NCBI GenBank assembly: GCA_023128635.1
Contig: JAGMDP010000118.1
Coordinates: forward strand, 1 to 10,324
Direction: 5' to 3'
DNA from: Candidatus Heimdallarchaeota archaeon
GTDB taxonomy: Archaea; Asgardarchaeota; Heimdallarchaeia; JABLTI01
DNA length: 10,324 nucleotides
Part shown: piece after piece, positions 6,671 to 10,324 of the stretch
How positions within the stretch are numbered: the first letter of the stretch is position 1
Layout: each line of letters starts with the position of its first letter
Translations under genes and position numbers: made by a program
The notes under the pieces: model-generated
The model's input: the letters and a program-made list of their open reading frames with translations, nothing else
What the model was told of the DNA's origin: nothing
Database searches by the model: none

Positions 6671-7090
6671 TTATTTCTTATCACCCATAACTGTAACAAG
6701 GATTTTTCGTTCACGACCTCTAGTATCTAATTCTAGAAAAACAACTTGTTGCCAAGTTCCGAGAACGGGAGCTCCACCAATGATTGGAATTGTTAACTCT
6801 GGAGACAATAAACTTGCTCGTAAATGACTGTGAGCATTATCATCTTGATAATCATGCTGATAACCAATGCCTTTAGGTACAAGTTTTTTCAGCAGGTTAA
6901 TAGTATCCTGAACTAATCTAGGCTCATATTCTAAGGTTGTAATTGCCCCTGTTGCTCCAGGCACAAAAACATTTACCAAGCCTTTAATTATCCCAGAATC
7001 TTTGATAGCATTTCGGACATTTAACGTGATATCAAAAATTTGGATTTCGCCTTCGGTATCTAAGTCAATTTCTGTTGAGTACACTACCAT
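6671..7090 (-). CDS. YjbQ / UPF0047 family protein (secondary thiamine-phosphate synthase family)
   Basis: The 139 residues match the full length of the YjbQ (UPF0047) family. The conserved signature is nearly complete: VPGATGAITTLEYEP at 43-57, GYQHDYQDDNAHSHLRASLL at 76-95 with His79, His87 and His89 as likely metal ligands, IPIIGGAPVLGTWQQVVFLELD and a closing strand ILVTVMG. Bacterial YjbQ has weak thiamine-phosphate synthase activity in vivo and binds a metal; the true substrate is not established. The ATG is preceded by GAGGG at 7100-7104, 9 bases away. It sits between the RHH regulator gene (79 bases upstream) and the zinc ribbon. Loss of the aromatic residue often found in the YxHxxxW stretch (Tyr81 here) is conservative. 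Nothing else for thiamine synthesis is in the window. Confidence 0.93.
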   Translation of the reverse strand: MVVYSTEIDLDTEGEIQIFDITLNVRNAIKDSGIIKGLVNVFVPGATGAITTLEYEPRLVQDTINLLKKLVPKGIGYQHDYQDDNAHSHLRASLLSPELTIPIIGGAPVLGTWQQVVFLELDTRGRERKILVTVMGDKK

Positions 7091-7147
7091 TTGTTCAGTC
7101 CCTCAGTATTGATTAACAAAATAGTACCTATTCTTATTATTGTTTTT

Positions 7148-7169
7148 GGAAAGAAAGGAAAAAGAAGAA
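7148..7169 (-). terminator. Pyrimidine-rich terminator after the RHH gene
   Basis: The plus strand is purine-only for about 21 bases (7148-7168), so the minus-strand transcript of the RHH gene enters a continuous C/T tract (TTCTTCTTTTTCCTTTCTTT) directly after its stop. This fits an archaeal T-rich terminator. Confidence 0.4.
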
Positions 7170-7325
7170 TTATCCTCGTCTTTTGCTATCCCATAACTCT
7201 TTCCTTAAAAGATCCCTAATCGCTACTCGAATTGCCTCAGACCTGCTAGGATAGACACCTAATCTCACTAAATCATCTAACCCTTCAAGAAATGTCTCTG
7301 GAATTTTGACTGAAATTAGATTCAT
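7170..7325 (-). CDS. 51-residue ribbon-helix-helix (CopG/CdrS-like) transcription regulator
   Basis: This short gene reads ATG at 7323-7325 to TAA at 7170-7172. The protein has a full RHH fold in 51 residues: the DNA-reading strand NLISVKIPE (2-10), helix 1 [15 protein letters not shown] (11-25), the turn PSRSEA (26-31) and helix 2 [14 protein letters not shown] (32-45), then a basic end SKRRG. Strand residues Ser5 and Lys7 would face the DNA major groove, and RHH proteins bind as dimers. SRSEAIR is the classic archaeal signature, seen in NikR-like N-termini and in CdrS-type cell-division regulators. There is no effector domain. The reading frame has a TAA just upstream of the ATG, so this is the first start. 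The gene diverges from tRNA-Thr and precedes yjbQ by 79 bases. The target is unknown; autoregulation is plausible because of the inverted repeat in its promoter. Confidence 0.88.
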   Translation of the reverse strand: MNLISVKIPETFLEGLDDLVRLGVYPSRSEAIRVAIRDLLRKELWDSKRRG

Positions 7326-7368
7326 TGTTACAGATTACACCTTTTTTGTTTAATAATGGAAATTTACA

Positions 7369-7380
7369 TACCAATAGGTA
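7369..7380. promoter_or_regulatory. Inverted repeat TACC-AATA-GGTA, candidate RHH operator
   Basis: A 4+4 inverted repeat with a 4-base spacer lies 45-55 bases before the RHH ATG, next to the start site predicted from the TATA box at 7405-7412. RHH dimers bind short inverted or tandem repeats. The repeat is short and may be chance. Confidence 0.3.
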
Positions 7381-7404
7381 ATACGAATCTTTGTTAAACC
7401 AGTA

Positions 7405-7412
7405 CTTAAAAG
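7405..7412 (-). promoter_or_regulatory. TATA box of the RHH gene
   Basis: Minus-strand CTTTTAAG, preceded by CCCCGAAG, which could act as a BRE. The predicted start is near 7382, giving a leader of about 55 bases. Confidence 0.4.
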
Positions 7413-7495
7413 CTTCGGGGATGAAGATGATACCCAGAAATATAATTAGAAAACAGAGATTTATGTAAAATTGTTAATTTTTTTTATAGGATGAT

Positions 7496-7508
7496 AAAAA
7501 ATATTAAG
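7496..7508 (+). promoter_or_regulatory. Probable TATA box of the tRNA-Thr gene
   Basis: AAAAAATATTAAG lies about 40 bases before the mature tRNA 5' end; a start about 25 bases downstream would leave a leader of about 14 bases for RNase P removal. A second AT box with TTTTTTTTATAGG lies near 7480 and is an alternative. Confidence 0.35.
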
Positions 7509-7541
7509 AACAGTAAAAAGTTAATTCTCAGAGAACACTAA

Positions 7542-7649
7542 GTCGCTGTGGCCAAGCTAGGTAAAAGGCGTCAGTCTCGTAAACTGAAGCATCGGGGGTT
7601 CAATAAGTAGAAGTCGTGACTTCTACTCGAACACATCCCTCCAGCGGCT
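7542..7649 (+). tRNA. tRNA-Thr (anticodon CGT) with a T-loop intron
   Basis: The cloverleaf folds by eye. The acceptor is GTCGCTG (7542-7548) with CAGCGGC (7642-7648), one T-G wobble at pair 2-71. The D arm is GCC/GGC at 7551-7553 and 7567-7569. The anticodon stem is TCAGT (7571-7575) with ACTGA (7583-7587), around the loop CTCGTAA, so the anticodon is CGT at 7578-7580, reading ACG codons. The T stem GGGGG (7594-7598) pairs with CCCTC (7637-7641). The T loop is interrupted by 31 extra bases (7604-7634); removing them gives TTCAAAT. The discriminator is T7649, as common in archaeal tRNA-Thr, and no CCA is encoded. The mature tRNA would be 77 nt. The variable loop seems to have 6 bases (7588-7593), one more than usual. 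It is the only plus-strand gene and faces the thioredoxin reductase gene with 19 bases between their ends. Confidence 0.88.
7604..7634 (+). other. tRNA intron, 31 nt, position 58/59, bulge-helix-bulge type
   Basis: The exon-intron junctions form a bulge-helix-bulge. The central 4-bp helix is GTTC (7598-7601, exon) with GAAC (7629-7632, intron). The first bulge is A7602 A7603 | T7604 and the second A7633 C7634 | A7635, each 3 nt and cut after the second base, as archaeal tRNA splicing endonuclease does. The outer helix is GGGG with TCCC (7636-7639). After one A-C mismatch the intron core is a 9-bp hairpin (7606-7614 with 7619-7627, loop CGTG). Splicing restores TTCAAAT and a full T stem. Confidence 0.8.
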
Positions 7650-7668
7650 CTATTTTCTGATATAATGA

Positions 7669-8853
7669 TTATTTCTTCTTCAGATAATCTCTTACCATTA
7701 ATGCTACTGCTGCACCTTCACCTGCTGCAGCTGCCGCTTGTTTTGTAGAACCTGATCGGCAATCACCTGCTGCAAATAGTCCTGGAGTGCTTGTCATCAT
7801 GTTGTTTTTTGTTTCTATGAATCCACCCTCATCACAATCGACAAAATCCTTTACAAATAATGCATTTGGCATTATTCCAATGAAGACAAAAACCCCATCT
7901 GGATGTAGTGTGATATCTTTTTTAGTTTCTTTATCATAGAATTTTACTCCCTTTAGTGTTTTCTTTGGACCTACTATGAATTCTTTAACAACTTTGTTTT
8001 TGACTAATTCTACATTTGGTATTTCAGATATTTTCTGTTTTAGAACTGCTGATGCTTTCCATTCATCAGATCTTCCCACAATTGTAACTTTGGATGCAAA
8101 TCGAGCTAAAAATACTGATTCCTCGAAGGCAGAATTTCCTCCACCTATAACCATGACTTCTTTTCCTTTGTAAAATGGACCATCACAGGTACTACAGAAG
8201 TGGATTTTGTATCCCAGTAGTTTTCTCTCTCCTGGGACTTCTAACATTTTATATTCACTACCTGTGGCAATAACCATTGCTTTAGCATCAAATTCATCAC
8301 CGGTTGTTGATTTAGCTACTAAGCAATGACCCATGTCACTTATACTTGCAATTTCTGTAGCTTTAATGAATTCCACGCCGAATTTTTCTACCTGCCGTGT
8401 TATTCTATCCGCTAATTCATTACCAGATATTCCATCAGGAAATCCTGGAAAGTTATCTAGTCTCTCTGTTACTCCAACCTGACCTCCCAAAGCACTTTTT
8501 TCTGCAAGAGCAGTATCATAACCTTCCCGAGAAGTATAGAGTGCACAGGTTAATCCTGCAGGTCCTCCACCAATGATTAATATATCATGATATTTGTGCT
8601 TGGGTTTTGTTTTCAAATTTAATTTTTGCGCTAATTCAGCATTTGTTGGAACCACAAGAAAAGAACCATCATCAAATTCAATGGTTGGCACACGTCGTTT
8701 TCCGTCATTAATTTTCTCAACAATTAACGCTGCTTCCTCATTCTCATCTATGTCAATCCATTTATACGGAATTCGGTGTCCACCAAGAAATGTTTTTGAG
8801 CGCTTACAATCAGAGCACCAAGAAGTTCCATAAAAATTCGTAATCTTTACCAT
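7669..8853 (-). CDS. Glutaredoxin-thioredoxin reductase fusion (flavoprotein)
   Basis: The 394-residue protein joins an N-terminal glutaredoxin/mycoredoxin-like domain (about 1-80; active site WCSDC, Cys13/Cys16; cis-Pro motif RRVPTIEF at 53-60) to a full thioredoxin reductase (about 88-394). The reductase has the FAD motif IIGGGPAG (93-100), the redox pair CSTC (Cys220/Cys223, usually CATC), the second dinucleotide fold IGGGNSAFEE (236-245) and the C-terminal FAD motif GLFAAGDCRSGSTKQ. The usual HRRDxxR motif that grips the NADPH phosphate reads GRSDEWK (260-266), with one arginine kept, so the electron donor may not be NADPH. The attached redoxin could be the direct substrate of the reductase, making a self-contained disulfide-reducing unit. 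No clear Shine-Dalgarno precedes the ATG. A PadR regulator gene lies 61 bases upstream. Confidence 0.92.
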   Translation of the reverse strand: MVKITNFYGTSWCSDCKRSKTFLGGHRIPYKWIDIDENEEAALIVEKINDGKRRVPTIEFDDGSFLVVPTNAELAQKLNLKTKPKHKYHDILIIGGGPAGLTCALYTSREGYDTALAEKSALGGQVGVTERLDNFPGFPDGISGNELADRITRQVEKFGVEFIKATEIASISDMGHCLVAKSTTGDEFDAKAMVIATGSEYKMLEVPGERKLLGYKIHFCSTCDGPFYKGKEVMVIGGGNSAFEESVFLARFASKVTIVGRSDEWKASAVLKQKISEIPNVELVKNKVVKEFIVGPKKTLKGVKFYDKETKKDITLHPDGVFVFIGIMPNALFVKDFVDCDEGGFIETKNNMMTSTPGLFAAGDCRSGSTKQAAAAAGEGAAVALMVRDYLKKK

Positions 8854-8900
8854 ATGTAATTGCTGTTATGGTTAGTTTTAATTTTTTTCATCCTTAAACT

Positions 8901-8910
8901 GAATATATGC
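8901..8910 (-). promoter_or_regulatory. Possible TATA box of the Grx-TrxR gene
   Basis: Minus-strand GCATATATTC lies about 50 bases before the ATG, directly after the PadR stop. The predicted leader is about 27 bases. Confidence 0.33.
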
Positions 8911-8914
8911 TCAT

Positions 8915-9355
8915 TTATTTATCATTTAATGCGTTCATTTGTTTGATATATTCACTAATTGATTTTACGATCTGTGTGGTCGTCTCTTTTGCTTTCTTCT
9001 GATCTATTTGATTATAATTATTAAGTAGAAATGAATAGTATTGCATATAGGCTTCCATTTGGAGATTAATATTTGAGAATATTTTATCAATTGCTTCTAA
9101 TCCTTTCTCTGCAATTGAATAACCATATGGTTTTACTGCATGCAATTTCAAGTATCCCCTTACATGCAAATTATGTACGGACGGATAAATTGTTCCTTTC
9201 TTTGGTTCCCAATATCCTGTAAACGAATCCTTCAGAGCAGCTATTATTTCCGTCACTTTTTTTGGATTATCTTTGGATTTTGCAAACTCCATTAGAATTG
9301 CCACTTGAATTGAACTCGTTTTTCCTACTCCTGATACGACATCGAGAATCCACAT
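8915..9355 (-). CDS. PadR-family winged-helix transcription regulator
   Basis: The 146-residue product is a PadR-type regulator. Helix-turn-helix residues run through about 14-45 (IQVAILMEFAKSK ... TEIIAALKDSF), then the family's recognition segment YWEPKKGTIYPSVHNLHVRGYLK at about 48-70, and a wing ending YGYSIAEKG at 77-85. The C-terminal helices (about 90-146, Gln/Asn/Lys-rich) would form the dimer arm. Most PadR proteins repress by sensing small molecules such as phenolics or antibiotics; the signal here cannot be told. An in-frame TTG stands two codons before the chosen ATG (9353-9355). A strong TATA box at 9385-9393 predicts a transcript start near 9363, so either codon gives an almost leaderless mRNA. 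The gene precedes the Grx-TrxR gene by 61 bases and follows the hydrolase gene. Confidence 0.85.
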   Translation of the reverse strand: MWILDVVSGVGKTSSIQVAILMEFAKSKDNPKKVTEIIAALKDSFTGYWEPKKGTIYPSVHNLHVRGYLKLHAVKPYGYSIAEKGLEAIDKIFSNINLQMEAYMQYYSFLLNNYNQIDQKKAKETTTQIVKSISEYIKQMNALNDK

Positions 9356-9384
9356 TATCAATCAGTTAGAGGTCTGACATGAGT

Positions 9385-9398
9385 TATTTAAATCTTTC
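9385..9398 (-). promoter_or_regulatory. BRE/TATA promoter of the PadR gene
   Basis: Minus-strand GAAAGATTTAAATA carries a BRE-like GAAAG followed by ATTTAAATA, close to the archaeal consensus. It lies between the hydrolase stop and the PadR start, so PadR has its own promoter, and the spacing implies a leader of 10 bases or fewer. Confidence 0.52.
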
Positions 9399-9411
9399 TT
9401 GGATGAAAGAA

Positions 9412-10176
9412 TCATTTTATAGATGATCTTTTTCTAATAAACTCATATATTAACTCGTTTATTTTCTCTTTTTCAGATTCATGTGTTAAACTGTGAGAGG
9501 AATTTTCTAGAAACACTAATTCTTTATCTTTAGAAGTAACACTTTCAAAAATTGTTTTTGCTGATTTCTGTAACCATTTGTCATCCAGAGAACCTTGGAG
9601 AATAAGAATAGGAGCACTAATTGATTCTAGTCTTGTCAGGTTGTTTTTCAATAATTTTCTTAATGAATTTGCTGGACCTATTGGATACCCATCATAACAA
9701 AGAATAGTGTGTTTTTCTTGACTTATTTTTTCTTTTTTATTTTTCTTGTGTACTGCATTTTTAAAAATTGACGCAGCAATTGCTAAGAACACTCTATGAA
9801 TCATTTTGAGTTTGGTTGGTGTTGCTAAGGTAATGATTCCATTAACTTTATGCTCAATAGCGAAGCGTAATGTCAAAGCACCGCCCATTGAATGTCCACA
9901 CACAAAAAACTCTTCACAATGTTCCTTCAACCAATTAAAAGCATCACAATATTCAGCATACCAGTCATCAGCTGTTTTTGTTATTAGCTCTTCTATGGTA
10001 GTACCATGTCCTGGCAAAAGGGGGGCAATAGTAGTTATACCTTTATCAGCCAGATATTTTCCAATATTATGAACTTCATCAGGTGTACCTGTATACCCAT
10101 GACAAAGTAAGCATCCCACTTTGCCTTTTTTATAGAAAAATGGGTTGGCTCCTGGCATAATCTCTTGTGAAGTCAT
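9412..10176 (-). CDS. Alpha/beta hydrolase, carboxylesterase (Est30-like)
   Basis: The 254 residues form a complete small alpha/beta hydrolase of the monoacylglycerol lipase/carboxylesterase group. The oxyanion loop is LLCHGYTGTPDEV (23-35), a PLLPGHGTT segment follows (52-60), and the nucleophile elbow is CGHSMGG with Ser96. Asp198 in GSLDD (195-199) and His228 in NSSHSLTHE (225-233) complete the likely triad, at nearly the same spacing as Est30 of Geobacillus (94/193/223). A basic insertion (about 143-152, KKNKKEK) sits in the cap region and may shape the substrate pocket. No signal peptide is visible, so it is cytoplasmic. The natural ester is unknown. It stands 56 bases upstream of the PadR gene with its own ATG; the ribosome site is weak (GAGAG about 10 bases upstream). 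Confidence 0.9.
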   Translation of the reverse strand: MTSQEIMPGANPFFYKKGKVGCLLCHGYTGTPDEVHNIGKYLADKGITTIAPLLPGHGTTIEELITKTADDWYAEYCDAFNWLKEHCEEFFVCGHSMGGALTLRFAIEHKVNGIITLATPTKLKMIHRVFLAIAASIFKNAVHKKNKKEKISQEKHTILCYDGYPIGPANSLRKLLKNNLTRLESISAPILILQGSLDDKWLQKSAKTIFESVTSKDKELVFLENSSHSLTHESEKEKINELIYEFIRKRSSIK

Positions 10177-10324
10177 ATGTTAGCTCTCAGTAATTCAATT
10201 TTCATTTTTAGTTAAAAAAATATCCATAATGAAGTGTTTCCTATTAAATTCCAAGAATTTGTTACATGAGAAAACGTAAAATACTATAATGGTCTTTTTT
10301 TTCATGATTCAAATGTGTCCTCAA

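Noticed and set aside
7421..7470. Box C-like GATGATA between the RHH gene and the tRNA as a possible C/D guide RNA
   Set aside because: No matching CTGA box D, D' or C' at suitable spacing on that strand.
7606..7627. 9-bp hairpin AGTAGAAGT-CGTG-ACTTCTACT as a terminator or a separate small RNA
   Set aside because: It lies inside the tRNA T loop and is explained as the intron stem of the bulge-helix-bulge structure.
9318..9341. P-loop-like SGVGKTSS near the start of the PadR protein
   Set aside because: The first glycine of GxxxxGK[ST] is absent and the rest of the protein is a winged helix, so the resemblance is chance.
10195..10305. Minus-strand open frame of about 36 codons beginning MKKKTIIVF upstream of the hydrolase gene
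   Set aside because: Its composition follows the AT-rich background, the ribosome site (GAGG) is about 15 bases from the ATG, no motif is recognisable, and it overlaps the likely hydrolase promoter.
1..10324. CRISPR array, insertion sequence, integrase or prophage
   Set aside because: No direct-repeat array, transposase, integrase or terminal inverted repeats were seen on either strand.

Overview
The window is archaeal. A eukaryote-like ribosomal protein (eL42, archaeal L44e), the NOP5 and fibrillarin pair of the box C/D RNP, and a PAC2-family protein occur together. The other archaeal marks are AT-rich TATA/BRE promoters, T-rich terminators and a tRNA gene interrupted by a bulge-helix-bulge intron. 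The DNA is AT-rich and several starts are TTG. The lineage cannot be fixed from the sequence alone; an uncultured mesophilic archaeon, possibly Asgard-like or from another deep lineage, would fit, but this is a guess.

Layout: every protein gene lies on the minus strand; the only plus-strand gene is the tRNA. From the left edge there are a PAC2-family protein (C-terminus cut off by the window), ribosomal protein eL42 with a strong promoter, and a type IV pilin-like secreted protein. Next come fibrillarin and NOP5 (tightly coupled, NOP5 first in transcription), a Sir2 deacylase, a hairpin with a T-run, and a NapH/CcoG-like membrane polyferredoxin behind a 66-residue single-span membrane protein. 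A small zinc ribbon follows, then a YjbQ-family enzyme and a 51-residue ribbon-helix-helix regulator. To their right are the split tRNA-Thr(CGT) gene, a glutaredoxin-thioredoxin reductase fusion, a PadR-type regulator and an alpha/beta hydrolase.

How the genes relate: NOP5 and fibrillarin are two of the three core proteins of the 2'-O-methylation guide RNP and almost certainly form one transcript. eL42 and PAC2 are known members of a conserved archaeal cluster (L44e, S27e, aIF2-alpha, Nop10, PAC2); here the three middle genes are absent, so the cluster has been rearranged. The right half is more accessory: a redox fusion protein next to a PadR regulator with a nearly leaderless promoter, and a membrane iron-sulfur protein with a small partner.

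I found no clearly new multi-gene system. The most informative observations are the 31-nt intron in the T-loop of tRNA-Thr (it folds as a good bulge-helix-bulge), the glutaredoxin-TrxR fusion with a degenerate NADPH-phosphate motif, and a short RHH gene with an inverted repeat near its predicted transcription start. No gap between genes exceeds 300 bases.
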